NCBI GenBank assembly: GCA_026390595.1
Contig: JAPLFQ010000010.1
Span: 140,262 to 204,261 of the forward strand
DNA length: 64,000 nucleotides
Origin: Ignavibacteriales bacterium
GTDB lineage: Bacteria > Bacteroidota > Ignavibacteria > UBA10030
Reading direction: 5' to 3'
Below are positions 48,261-56,906 of this stretch, in pieces. The translations under genes and the position numbers were made by a program. The notes below the pieces were generated by a model, which was not told the DNA's origin, did no database searches, and saw only the letters and a program-made list of their open reading frames with translations. Within the stretch, counting starts at the first letter, position 1. Each line of letters starts with the position of its first letter.

Positions 48261-48745
48261 TTAGTACGGAAGGCCGGATCCTTCGAGTCTTTCCACGTCT
48301 TGGTGCGTTGCAGATGCACGCCCTCTTCTTTGAGGATCTGCCGTAGCTTCTCATCGCTCATTCGGCGCACAACGTTCACCTTGAGGATGTGTTCCAGCAA
48401 CTTGGGCACAGACCAGCGAGTGAACGGGCAACCCAAGAGCTTCGGAGGCGATAGAGCTATCTTAACGATATCTGCCCGGACTTCAGGAATAAATTCGACC
48501 GGTCGGCCACTGCGGGCTCGCTCTTTAAACAACTCAAGGCCTTCGCGGTTGAATCGTCGGATCAACTCGAGGATGTATTCCTCGTGCAGGCAGGTGACTT
48601 CAGCAATCTGCTGCACGGTGTAGCCGTGGGCTGAGTGAATGATAACCTGGGCGCGACGAAACGGTGTCCGACTCTTTCCGTGACGCAAAATTCGCTGGAC
48701 ATGGTTGCCTTCAGCGTTTGTCAAAACACGAACAAATAAGCTCAT
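48248..48745 (-). CDS. IS630 transposase, N-terminal helix-turn-helix part
   Basis: About 165 residues from ATG 48743-48745, preceded by AAAGGA. Contains a helix-turn-helix (GYTVQQIAEVTCLHEEYILE), the linker RARSGRP, and a second winged-helix-like part ending KDSKDPAFRTKKNA. In intact IS630 transposases the sequence continues directly into the catalytic domain, which here lies in the -1 frame. The product ends 9 nt after an A8 run (ACT AAA AAA AAC), a classic slippery site. Unslipped product would be a DNA-binding repressor-like fragment. Confidence 0.87.
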   Translation of the reverse strand: MSLFVRVLTNAEGNHVQRILRHGKSRTPFRRAQVIIHSAHGYTVQQIAEVTCLHEEYILELIRRFNREGLELFKERARSGRPVEFIPEVRADIVKIALSPPKLLGCPFTRWSVPKLLEHILKVNVVRRMSDEKLRQILKEEGVHLQRTKTWKDSKDPAFRTKKNA

Positions 48746-48860
48746 CAAGGGATCCTTTCTTCTTAGCTCCCTCGAATGTGCGAAATCTAAAGCAAAAGTA
48801 CAAGATTACTTTCTTGGTTCGGCACTAGTAAGCCATATTGTAGTTTTCATCGCAGAAACG

Positions 48861-48881
48861 TCCCGCCAACGGCAGGCGGGA
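48861..48881. repeat. Dispersed CCCGCC palindrome
   Basis: TCCCGCC-N7-GGCGGGA, a perfect 7-bp stem hairpin in the 210-bp spacer between the IS element and the next gene. This TCCCGCCxxCGGCAGGCGGGA form is a common dispersed hairpin in related genomes. Nothing else is seen in 48829-49035. Confidence 0.55.
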
Positions 48882-49035
48882 TAAAGTCCGTCCGCGGAGA
48901 ATCGCAGAGGGAACTGGTCAACAAACTATGCGTCAGAAGTCATGAAGTGCAAGAATTCGTGGATTGTTTTTGGAAGTGGTACGAGTTCGAACTGGCACCA
49001 GCCCTTGGGATCGTGAGATCTTTCCCGAAGGTGGG

Positions 49036-50535
49036 CTATTGAGTGCGTGGTATTGAATCAGCGGGTGTCTTGACGAAGCGGTAATACCATTGTTCGGTGC
49101 CGTCCCGCTCAAAGAGCAAGTTCTTCTTGTCAGCTGTGTCGATCTTCGCATCTTCGAGCACCCACGGATAGAAGGACCAATCCCAGCCAATGGGGCAGTA
49201 GCGGGACATATGCACGAGGTAGAGGTCGTGCTGCTGCACCGGAAACACGGACGAATCCTGCGCAACGTAGAGACTCCTCAGGACCCCTCCCTCCAGATCC
49301 TGAAGCAAAAGCGCATCCGCACTCGGAAAAATCATTGTCCGGACCGGCGCAGTTCCGGTTTGATGATCGGCCAGCGAAGTTCTGATCCTCTCCGCATCAT
49401 GTCGGTTGAAATAATCGACTCTCTCCGGGAACCCCATGCCGTACCATCTGACATTCTGAGGGTATCCTTTCAGACTTTCGATCATCTCCAGCTGCCGCCC
49501 CATATAAACGGCACAGAGGGTAAAAATTGTGAATATCATCGTCTTTCGCGCAGGATTGCAGAGCTCGATGATCATCATCATCAAAAGAAGCACCGCCCAT
49601 GCGTCGAAGACCTGATACCACATCTCCTGCCCGATCTTATTGACGCACCACGAAGCGATGGCAAACAACCCAAGCACAACGAGCTTCGCTTCCTTCCTGA
49701 TCAGGGCTGCCATCAGGCCTGCGCAGCTCAGACTCAGGAATACCAGATTGCCGGTCGTCAACAGCGGAGCAGCCAGGTTTCTCCTGCTCTTACGGACAAA
49801 CTGGAAACTCATATCCCGCAGGAAATCACTCCAATGAAAGAGGGCGAACAGGATGTAGCCCGCAACCAGGAGGAGCGCAGCAGCAAGCAGCATCCTGTCG
49901 GTCCGCGTGCCTTCTACCTTTTCCTTCAAGAGCAGGTTTTGAACAAGGATGAAGCCAATACCTGCACAGAGGAAGTACATACCATTGGGATGAATCAGCG
50001 GCAGGACGAGGAGCACCGAGAGCGCAGCGTTGGGCTTCCGTGCGCGGAACAACGCAAGCGCTGTGACGACGCCGAGCATCAGGAGCGGCTCCATGCGCGC
50101 GGTATTGCCCATGATCACGAAGAACCGGTCAAGAAAGAAGAAACTCGCCAGGAAGAGGAAATGAAATCGTGCCGGATGATTTCTGAACATCGTGACGAGA
50201 ACACCGAAGATCCCGACTGTGAGGATGAACGAGATGAGCCTCGCTGTGAACAGTCCGGAACCAGCAATCTTGAACAGGACTCCGAGCACGATCATGTACC
50301 CCGGCGGCATCCAGAGAATGTGGCGAGATTCGCTCAGATACGGGGACAAAAGTGAATTGTGCTGCTGGAACGAGATTGCCTGTTGGACAAAGACGGCTTC
50401 ATCCGGCCAGGGGACCGGAAAAGTGAATCCTGCCGCCATGTGTATCCACGTCGCCACTGCAACGAACGCAAGTATCGACAAAACGTAGAGTGCATCAGTG
50501 AAAGGCCAGTTCCTGAAGCTTGCTTTCCCGGACAT
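49036..50535 (-). CDS. GT-C/PMT-like membrane glycosyltransferase
   Basis: 499 residues from ATG 50533-50535; the frame is open 75 codons further up but that part is basic and unlike the family. About ten transmembrane helices. The first loop has FPVPWPDEAVFVQQAISFQQ, the Asp-Glu of the donor site, and GVVTALALFRARK later. A soluble tail (about 380-499) ends it, as in ArnT-like proteins. It lies outside the main glycan locus, alone, so it may glycosylate another surface polymer or protein. Confidence 0.75.
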   Translation of the reverse strand: MSGKASFRNWPFTDALYVLSILAFVAVATWIHMAAGFTFPVPWPDEAVFVQQAISFQQHNSLLSPYLSESRHILWMPPGYMIVLGVLFKIAGSGLFTARLISFILTVGIFGVLVTMFRNHPARFHFLFLASFFFLDRFFVIMGNTARMEPLLMLGVVTALALFRARKPNAALSVLLVLPLIHPNGMYFLCAGIGFILVQNLLLKEKVEGTRTDRMLLAAALLLVAGYILFALFHWSDFLRDMSFQFVRKSRRNLAAPLLTTGNLVFLSLSCAGLMAALIRKEAKLVVLGLFAIASWCVNKIGQEMWYQVFDAWAVLLLMMMIIELCNPARKTMIFTIFTLCAVYMGRQLEMIESLKGYPQNVRWYGMGFPERVDYFNRHDAERIRTSLADHQTGTAPVRTMIFPSADALLLQDLEGGVLRSLYVAQDSSVFPVQQHDLYLVHMSRYCPIGWDWSFYPWVLEDAKIDTADKKNLLFERDGTEQWYYRFVKTPADSIPRTQ

Positions 50536-50773
50536 CGTGTTGAATGGTTGTTGTGGTGGGTTGATGCGCCTCTGAAAATATGGAAATCGGTACCGAAAAC
50601 CAATGGATCTCCTCCATCCCCTCCGGAACCTGCCGAGCCTACTGGCGATGCACATGTTTCGATTGAAATAGCAGCAGAGGTACGTTACATTGAAGGAAAT
50701 GAAGTGATTTCCTTCTCCTTGATGCTTGCGTTCATCTTGGGCAAGATTCCAAGAGATCACCGGGGACCGCGCG

Positions 50774-51196
50774 ATGGCTGATTTGATAAAACCGTGGCAG
50801 GACGCACACTATATGCACCTGAACAGAATTGTCGAGTGCACCGTCACAGCTCTTGGAAAGGACAACTCCGGAATCCATACCTTGATGGTCGCAGTCGTTT
50901 CGAACAAGCAGCGAGTGCCGCACAAGGTCATCACAAGGACCGAGGACTTCCCGCAGGGAATCCCACCCGGCTACGTGAACGTAGGACATACACTCGAGGT
51001 GTACTACAGAAGCCTCGACGACAGCGGAAGGGTTCCCGTGCTTCACCCCGTTGAGATTCTGAACAAGACCCATGAAGGTGGAGACATTATCAGTTTCAGG
51101 ACGAGGAAGGTCTACGACTCAGCGACAAAGACCCGGGATTTTGATCCGTGGGAGGATTATCGCAAAGACATCGAAGCGTTGAAGACCGGCGAGTGA
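50774..51196 (+). CDS. Unknown 140-residue soluble protein
   Basis: No family recognised. From ATG 50774 the product has an N-terminal YMHLNRIVECTVTALGKDNS, a central IPPGYVNVGHTLEVYYRSLD and a C-terminal DFDPWEDYRKDIEAL helix. The alternation of strands with polar turns suggests a small beta-barrel. No signal peptide or membrane segment. It diverges from the GT-C gene over a 238-bp spacer in which no gene is seen. A strong bidirectional terminator follows. The in-frame region upstream to 50726 lacks a better start. Confidence 0.6.
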   Translation: MADLIKPWQDAHYMHLNRIVECTVTALGKDNSGIHTLMVAVVSNKQRVPHKVITRTEDFPQGIPPGYVNVGHTLEVYYRSLDDSGRVPVLHPVEILNKTHEGGDIISFRTRKVYDSATKTRDFDPWEDYRKDIEALKTGE

Positions 51197-51210
51197 GATT
51201 CAACCAAAAA

Positions 51211-51234
51211 AATCCCGGTCAGTTGACCGGGATT
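51211..51234. terminator. Bidirectional intrinsic terminator
   Basis: Perfect 11-bp stem AATCCCGGTCA/TGACCGGGATT with a 2-base loop. AAAAAA directly left gives a U-run for minus-strand transcription; GTCATTTCTT lies right. It serves both converging genes. Confidence 0.85.
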
Positions 51235-51264
51235 GTCATTTCTTAACCTGCTCTCCAAACGACT

Positions 51265-52245
51265 TTACTGGAATTCTCCCCAGTAAGTCCAGAGTTTCAG
51301 CCGCCCATCGCCATCGAGCATCGTCTCAATCGCTGCTCCTTTCACCTTCGCCGAAACCGCCTTGATCTTGACTTCGTTCGGACCCACGACAGTGTAGGTG
51401 AACGACCCGTTTTCGTTCAACTGCATTTTCTCCGGCATTTTCAATCCCGTGTATTCCCCGTTGCCGCCCCCCATGCTTGATGGGCGAATTCGGTATTGGT
51501 ACGCCATAGCTGCCAGATTGTTGATGTCATTGATGAGGGCATCCCTATTGGAGACGACCGGCGATTGGGCTGTGGGTGTTCGCGCTGCGAAAGCGCCGGT
51601 ATATCTCCATCCACTGAGGCGGCCGCTTTCATCGATCCGCGCTTCGACGGTCCCAAATCCGTTTACCGAAGTTGCCTTGTACTTGACGATGCTGTCCTTC
51701 GCCTCGAGAACTTCATATGACGCGTTGGAGTTCGTTACCATTCTTTCAGGGATCTTGAAGCCGACATACGATCCCTGTCCGCCTCCCATGCTCTTTGGCC
51801 TTATTCGATATTGGTACGCGAACGCCGAGAGGTTGTTCAGATCATTGATAACGGCATCCCTGTTTGCTTCCACTCCCCCGGTCGTCACTTTCGAAAGCAC
51901 GTCGTTCCACCGAGGATCTCCCCGAAGACTCGCAAGATCCTCGTCTTCCTCGGTGTGCTTTTTATCGCGCCATCCCTTGGCTATTGCGATTTCGAGCGAG
52001 GAAAGGGCGAGATCTTTCTGTCCGGAGAGAGCATAGCAGCATGTTGCGTTGTAGAGATGGGTGAACGCGTTCCTCGGATCGACCTGAGCGGCGAGAAGAA
52101 AGAGCGGCGCACCGTCTGCGAACGCCTTCTTGTCGTACGCAGCCTGTGCCTTGGCAGCGAGTTGATTCTGCTGCGCGCACAGGGTCAAACAGAGAATCAC
52201 TAGCAGAACAGCGACTCCCGCAAATCGGGCAGCTGTCATCTTCAT
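51265..52245 (-). CDS. Exported protein with TPR-like N-terminus and two tandem unknown repeats
   Basis: 326 residues from ATG 52243-52245, preceded by GGAGG. Signal peptide at about 1-24 (AGVAVLLVILCLTLCAQ). Residues 25-125 look like TPR helices (AKAQAAYDKKAFADGAPLFL, then SGQKDLALSSLEIAIAKGW). Two 95-residue repeats follow, each beginning NRDAxINDxNNLxAxAYQYR and containing RPxSMGGG, a YxGxKxPExM block and a closing YWGEF/YTGAF strand. The repeat resembles parts of pilin-like hypothetical proteins in this phylum but I do not recognise a named family. Periplasmic or surface location is likely. Confidence 0.65.
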   Translation of the reverse strand: MKMTAARFAGVAVLLVILCLTLCAQQNQLAAKAQAAYDKKAFADGAPLFLLAAQVDPRNAFTHLYNATCCYALSGQKDLALSSLEIAIAKGWRDKKHTEEDEDLASLRGDPRWNDVLSKVTTGGVEANRDAVINDLNNLSAFAYQYRIRPKSMGGGQGSYVGFKIPERMVTNSNASYEVLEAKDSIVKYKATSVNGFGTVEARIDESGRLSGWRYTGAFAARTPTAQSPVVSNRDALINDINNLAAMAYQYRIRPSSMGGGNGEYTGLKMPEKMQLNENGSFTYTVVGPNEVKIKAVSAKVKGAAIETMLDGDGRLKLWTYWGEFQ

Positions 52246-52339
52246 GGCATCCTCCGCATGGTAATGGCTGACAACATGATTTGATTTCGCTCGTCTGTCC
52301 TCAGCAATGTCTAACGGACCAGTATGTTCATGATAGGAA

Positions 52340-52369
52340 GAAAGCCGACCGGTTTCCAGATCGGCTTCC
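52340..52369 (-). terminator. AAGCCGACC-type terminator after the exported phosphorylase-like gene
   Basis: GAAAGCCGACC and GATCGGCTTCC form an imperfect hairpin about 27 bp past the stop of the minus-strand gene at 52396. The unit resembles the two hairpins at the right end of the window. Confidence 0.6.
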
Positions 52370-52395
52370 TCACCGCCGATCACGGCAGGGCTGGA

Positions 52396-53238
52396 CTAAC
52401 GCGAAAGTGAAGCTACATAAGCCTTTACAACCAGACGAACATAATCCTGGCAGGCCAGGCCGGTCCTGGGTTCGTACGTGTCACCGTTGGTGGTATTGTC
52501 AGAGACAATCCTGATGCCGGCGAATGCCACGCGGAAGTGACTCGCGATTTGCGCCGCAGATGCGGTTTCCATGTCTTCAACCGAACTCCCGTACTTGGTA
52601 TGGTACTTTTCGATGAGGTCGATTTCATCGACCCACATGTCGCTCGATCCGATGACTCCATCCACCACTCGCCCCTGCGTGTACAACCCCGCGACCCGCC
52701 GGGCAGCGGCGAGAAGCACCGTGTCGCCGGGAAATCGCGCAACCCTTCGGCCGGCAGAATCATTCGAAGCAGCTCCTTCAGGCGACATCATGTTCAATGG
52801 TGTCCAACTGAGCGCGTTGCTTCCGCCTCCAGCCACCCGGTACGGAGTTCTGAAAGCTCCGAGACTCACCGAACTGGTGCCGAGAACGATATCGTAGAGG
52901 TGCAGGCCGGGCTCGTGTCCACCTGCCGTCCCCTGATTGATAATGGCAATGGGATTGTAGCGCTCGATGGCAATTGTCGTAGCAGCGGCGGCGTTCGCAA
53001 TACCCCTCAGCGTTCTTGAAACGATGACTGGATAGCCCTCCAGCGTGCCGCGCCAGAACATCCAGCCCCCCACCCGCTCAATGGTGACATTGTCGAGACT
53101 GCCCGCCAGTTTCTCTGTTTCTGACTTCATCGCTCCCTGAACAATCACCGGGCGCGCACCTGCTGGCGGCCCTTGAGGAAAGACCACCACAATGAAGGTG
53201 ACAGAGACCAGGAATAGAAACGATATGCGACATGCCAT
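52396..53238 (-). CDS. Exported nucleoside phosphorylase/nucleosidase-like protein (PNP_UDP_1 family)
   Basis: 280 residues from ATG 53236-53238, which follows a GGAGGAG ribosome site. A signal-like hydrophobic N-terminus (FLFLVSVTFIVVVFP) is unusual for this family, whose members usually act in the cytoplasm. Family marks are RPVIVQGAM, the AIINQGTAGGH block at about 105 and the nucleoside-binding VEDMETASAAQIASHF plus IVSDNT near the end. It would split a nucleoside or methylthioadenosine/SAH-like compound in the periplasm. The terminator at 52340 closes the unit. Confidence 0.82.
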   Translation of the reverse strand: MACRISFLFLVSVTFIVVVFPQGPPAGARPVIVQGAMKSETEKLAGSLDNVTIERVGGWMFWRGTLEGYPVIVSRTLRGIANAAAATTIAIERYNPIAIINQGTAGGHEPGLHLYDIVLGTSSVSLGAFRTPYRVAGGGSNALSWTPLNMMSPEGAASNDSAGRRVARFPGDTVLLAAARRVAGLYTQGRVVDGVIGSSDMWVDEIDLIEKYHTKYGSSVEDMETASAAQIASHFRVAFAGIRIVSDNTTNGDTYEPRTGLACQDYVRLVVKAYVASLSR

Positions 53239-53373
53239 ACAAAGACTCCTCCTCAATGCTCGTCAGTGATGAGGCTAACTCAGATAGTAAATATAGGTCT
53301 CGAGTGATAGCAGTTCATCCTTAATGGGAAGGCAACACACTGTGTCTGCTCTCTAGTTAAAGCCCCGGTGGGT

Positions 53374-54855
53374 CTATTGAATACGTAGTATGGGATAGGT
53401 ACCGGTCTTCCTAAGCAGGCCTGTAAATTGGGGGTATCCAAACAATCCCCAGACCGATTCCGGCTCAAGGATGATGGCCAGGAGGCGCGATTGCCACTGG
53501 TTCGTCGGGATCATCACATCACCCGCATGTAAGGTTACGTTGACGGTCTTTGTATGCAGGAATGGTCGTGGCACATTTGTTTCTTCGATGTTCTCCGTGG
53601 CAATACTATCGATCGTGTACACTTCTGCCTCTATCGTTTTCTCGGAACGAACTTCCTCCATGACGATCTGATGGCGTCGCAGAAGATCCAACACGGAAGG
53701 CAGTCCTTTCGGAACAACGTACGCACGAGGCATATTCACACTCAGTGAGGGTTTGACGACATCATGGTATGGAGCGATCGTCCAAACCGTATCTTTATTC
53801 GCCCGAAGGTTGAACACAGGTATCGCGACCTTGTCGCTCCCGGGGAAATGTTCAAGCCGAAGGACTGCTTTTTCACCCTGAGCGGTCAACAGTTTCGAGC
53901 GCTCCCGGGAGACCGTTGAGCGGATGACTGCCGCATTGCTCGAGCAGTACTCAAGGAACGCCTCCACAGATGCAAGCTGAGCCTCCGCCCGCCGCTGGAG
54001 ATGATCTTCATTGCCCCGCCACCGGCGTCCTTCCTGGATAAAAGACATAGTATTCAGGATTCCAAAGCTCTGCCGACCATCGTTGATCTCTGTTGTGCTG
54101 TGACGGATCCTGGTGTCGGGCGAACCAACGATGTACTCCTGGAACGAAAAACCCCTGGCTTCCATGCTGGAAGCGATATACGGAAACAGATGCTGATGCT
54201 GAAGCTCGTAGATCGATGGCGGCGTGTCGGGATGCGTGAGCATGCCAAGCTGGACATCGGCCGTTTTCTCGATTCCGGCATCTTGCCAGCTTCTGCTTAT
54301 GGAGGAATACTCATGCATATCCAGCGTCACTTCTGGCTTCCACGTGAAGAACAGGTCGTGCAGCGCCCTGGTCTCCGCCGCTGTGAGCAACACGTGGTTG
54401 CGGTTCAGATCGATCGTGTCGCTCGTTCGCCGCTGGCGAAGCTCCGCACCGTCAGGGTTCATCAGCGGGACGATCAGGAGATCCAACTGGTTCAGCCATT
54501 CACGATGTTCGCCTCGGGCGAATTTCGCGAGCAACAAAGTCAGCGCTTCCTTGCCTGCCGGTTCATCCCCGTGTTGCTGGGCAAAAAGGAGAACCCGAAT
54601 CTTCGCGTTGTCATCGCCAAACGCGGCTGAGGAGGAAATCGACACGGAGGGAAGAGTTCTTCCCTTGAGAGTTGTCGCGAGGGGTTGAACCTGGATGTGG
54701 CGTGTTGCCCCAATCTCCTTGAGAAAGACCTGCAGCGTATCGAACGACGTAGCACGGGAAAAACCCGCTCGTTCAATTGGGGCAGTGATCCGAACCTGCG
54801 CGCCAGCGATGCTCCAGCCGATCGCGACGAAAGACAGAATCCTCAGGATGTGCAT
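53374..54855 (-). CDS. Exported M14-family zinc carboxypeptidase
   Basis: 493 residues from ATG 54853-54855, giving a signal peptide (HILRILSFVAIGWSIAGA); the frame is open upstream but overlaps the end of the neighbouring gene. Zinc ligands: H95/E98 in QQHGDEPAGKE and H181 in TLDMHEYS; the catalytic Glu is probably E275 in TMSFIQEGR. IDLNRNH at about 148 is the substrate-carboxylate Arg motif. The 140-residue tail has no known domain and no T9SS signal. It lies 32 bp downstream of the cyanophycinase-like gene, so the two are probably co-transcribed and may act on the same peptide. Confidence 0.88.
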   Translation of the reverse strand: MHILRILSFVAIGWSIAGAQVRITAPIERAGFSRATSFDTLQVFLKEIGATRHIQVQPLATTLKGRTLPSVSISSSAAFGDDNAKIRVLLFAQQHGDEPAGKEALTLLLAKFARGEHREWLNQLDLLIVPLMNPDGAELRQRRTSDTIDLNRNHVLLTAAETRALHDLFFTWKPEVTLDMHEYSSISRSWQDAGIEKTADVQLGMLTHPDTPPSIYELQHQHLFPYIASSMEARGFSFQEYIVGSPDTRIRHSTTEINDGRQSFGILNTMSFIQEGRRWRGNEDHLQRRAEAQLASVEAFLEYCSSNAAVIRSTVSRERSKLLTAQGEKAVLRLEHFPGSDKVAIPVFNLRANKDTVWTIAPYHDVVKPSLSVNMPRAYVVPKGLPSVLDLLRRHQIVMEEVRSEKTIEAEVYTIDSIATENIEETNVPRPFLHTKTVNVTLHAGDVMIPTNQWQSRLLAIILEPESVWGLFGYPQFTGLLRKTGTYPILRIQ

Positions 54856-54887
54856 AGGGTCTCGCAATGTGAGTGCCTTGATGAAGA

Positions 54888-56906
54888 TTATTTTACAAGC
54901 TGCATTGTGCGGGTCTCGGTCATTCCACCGACGTTCAACTTGTAAAAATAGACACCGCTTGGAACGTTTTTGACCTTCCATGTTACACTATACGTACCCC
55001 TGGATTTCATCTCATCGAGCAGAACCGCTACTTCCCTGCCAAGCACATCAAAGACCTTCAGCGAAGCCCAACCCGCTTGCGGCACTGAATACCGTATTGT
55101 GGTCGACGGATTGAAGGGATTTGGATAGTTTTGTTCCAGCTTGAATGCACGGGGCACCGACTCTCGGTCCCGCCTGATATCGGTTGTGACATTCGTGTCT
55201 CCTGAGCGCAGGACATGCAAGGTCGCACCAATAATGGCTGCGTTCTGCAAAGCGTTCGGCTTTCCCGGGCGATGGAAGGTGGGGAAATCCACCCACTGAG
55301 CATTGCGGGCATCGAACAGCAGGACTGGTGTGGAAGTCGACGAGATGCCAAAGGCTTCAATTTTCACATTTGTTACGCGCACATACGCGCCAGCATCCAT
55401 CAAGATCCCATACGGAAGCTGGGACTTTGCCATAGACCACTGCATTCCCATGATCCGGTTTTCGCTGTAGTCATACGATGATTTGTTATCGGGATTCTGA
55501 TAAAACCTGGGAACGGGCTGCATGCCCTTGAGCAGATTTAGTCCCGGCAGCTGTCTGAGCATGCCATAATAACCCGCATACAAGCTGCTGTACAATCCTC
55601 CGATCGCTTTTTCACCCGCCAGCATGACATCCTCGGACAGAAAGAGCATCGGCTTTGCTGTACTCACCTTGGACGCAAACACGCCCCCCAGACCCGTGGC
55701 TGGATCAAGGAAGCTGGCAAGACTGTCCAGAGTGTTCCCGACGAATACGAAAGCTCCGCATGATGCCGCAGCAGAAGCCAGTACCGGATCGTTCTTCCGA
55801 GGTTCATCGATCAGCAGCAATCTGCACGTGACACCCCAGGAGCTTAGTGCGGATTGCACCGAATTTGCGAGCGTCGGGCTGGCAGATGAAGAGAATATTC
55901 CGATTGTGTCAGTCGGAGTGCCGAGGCTGGACTGAAGTTTCTTCAAACTCCCATTTGGCGATGACCAATCCGTCAGATTGCCGCTGCCATCGAGAAGAAT
56001 TGCCCCCTTCGGAGAGGAGATCTGTTTGGGTATGAATGCAACGGCCGAAGGCGGACGGAGCACTTCTCCCGTTCTGAGGTTCACCTTGAATCCTGGTATC
56101 AACTGATCGAATTTCATGTTCGACATGGAAAACGAGGCACCGGGTTCAATGAGATACCGACTGTTGGACGTCCAGCGTACCAACGTCACGGCACTCCCAC
56201 CCATCGCTTCGCCGATACCGGATGAGTCCACCGCGAAGGCTGTGTTCGCATCAACTCCTACCCCGGTGACTTCACGCCCGGTCAGAGCTTTGTAGCGTGC
56301 AAGGAACACCGGCATCCTCCCCATTCTGCCCCGCTCACTGGTATGATTCTCCGCGAGCGTGTTTGGCAGCAACGAGAGAAAATCGTCAACGAGAGTGATG
56401 GAGTTGGTCGGGTTGCGAAGAATCGCCCCCACGTCGGACGATCCACCCGTATATGCGACATCACTGAGCACTGCCTCGCCAGCACTCGACCCTCCGATTA
56501 CTCCTCCCCGTTGAAAGATCTCCTTGATCGCCTTTTGTGTCAAAGTACCTTTCCACAATCGCACATATTGTGCCTGGTCACCCCCGCGGAGAAAAATACC
56601 ATCGTGCTGCAGAAGAAATTGATATGTCACAGAATCATTCGCCTGCGCAGTGCTGTTGATGAAGCGATTCGAAACCGTACACGGGCTCAACGACGGGAAG
56701 TAGCCGGAAAACCAGGTTGTGGTGTCGGCATAGTGAAGAACGGCGATTTTCCGATTGGGCGCGTGTGTAACCAACCATCGATAGGGCACGTCTGACCAAT
56801 CATTATACTCTTCACTGCCGCCACCAACAAGGAGGACAGAGCCTTGCGATTTAGCGGTCCCTGAAAGACCCCAGACGAGGAGCAAGCATATTGCCAAAGA
56901 CCTCAT
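54888..56906 (-). CDS. Secreted cyanophycinase-like protein with two S51-like halves and T9SS tail
   Basis: 672 residues. Signal peptide at 1-20. The first half (about 22-280) is an S51 fold with FLRGGDQAQ at 105-113 and the nucleophile elbow GGSSAGEA with S141, as in cyanophycinase and dipeptidase E. The second half (about 295-560) repeats the pattern (IGIFSSSASP, then FVFVGN, then LSEDVMLAGEKA at 423-434) but lacks the serine elbow, so it is probably non-catalytic. The last 80 residues are a T9SS sorting domain (NYPNPFNPSTTI, FDVLGREVAVLL, SGVYFYKL, MQLVK). Likely released or surface-bound, hydrolysing Asp-rich isopeptides (inference). Confidence 0.85.
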   Translation of the reverse strand: MRSLAICLLLVWGLSGTAKSQGSVLLVGGGSEEYNDWSDVPYRWLVTHAPNRKIAVLHYADTTTWFSGYFPSLSPCTVSNRFINSTAQANDSVTYQFLLQHDGIFLRGGDQAQYVRLWKGTLTQKAIKEIFQRGGVIGGSSAGEAVLSDVAYTGGSSDVGAILRNPTNSITLVDDFLSLLPNTLAENHTSERGRMGRMPVFLARYKALTGREVTGVGVDANTAFAVDSSGIGEAMGGSAVTLVRWTSNSRYLIEPGASFSMSNMKFDQLIPGFKVNLRTGEVLRPPSAVAFIPKQISSPKGAILLDGSGNLTDWSSPNGSLKKLQSSLGTPTDTIGIFSSSASPTLANSVQSALSSWGVTCRLLLIDEPRKNDPVLASAAASCGAFVFVGNTLDSLASFLDPATGLGGVFASKVSTAKPMLFLSEDVMLAGEKAIGGLYSSLYAGYYGMLRQLPGLNLLKGMQPVPRFYQNPDNKSSYDYSENRIMGMQWSMAKSQLPYGILMDAGAYVRVTNVKIEAFGISSTSTPVLLFDARNAQWVDFPTFHRPGKPNALQNAAIIGATLHVLRSGDTNVTTDIRRDRESVPRAFKLEQNYPNPFNPSTTIRYSVPQAGWASLKVFDVLGREVAVLLDEMKSRGTYSVTWKVKNVPSGVYFYKLNVGGMTETRTMQLVK

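Larger units (their letters stand above)
47700..48825 (-). mobile_element. Complete IS630-family insertion sequence
   Basis: 1,126 bp bounded by perfect 12-bp terminal inverted repeats, GTGCCGAACCAA at 47700-47711 and its inverse at 48814-48825, with further partial match inward (AAGATTTC/CTTTAGATTTC). Both ends are flanked by TA (47698-47699 and 48826-48827), the expected duplicated target of IS630/Tc1 elements; in fact CTAG surrounds both ends. The element carries one transposase in two frames. The ends and target look intact, so the insertion is probably recent. Confidence 0.92.

Noticed and set aside
49090..50355. 421-residue plus-strand open frame
   Set aside because: Antisense to the GT-C-like gene; charged composition, no domain, no ribosome site.
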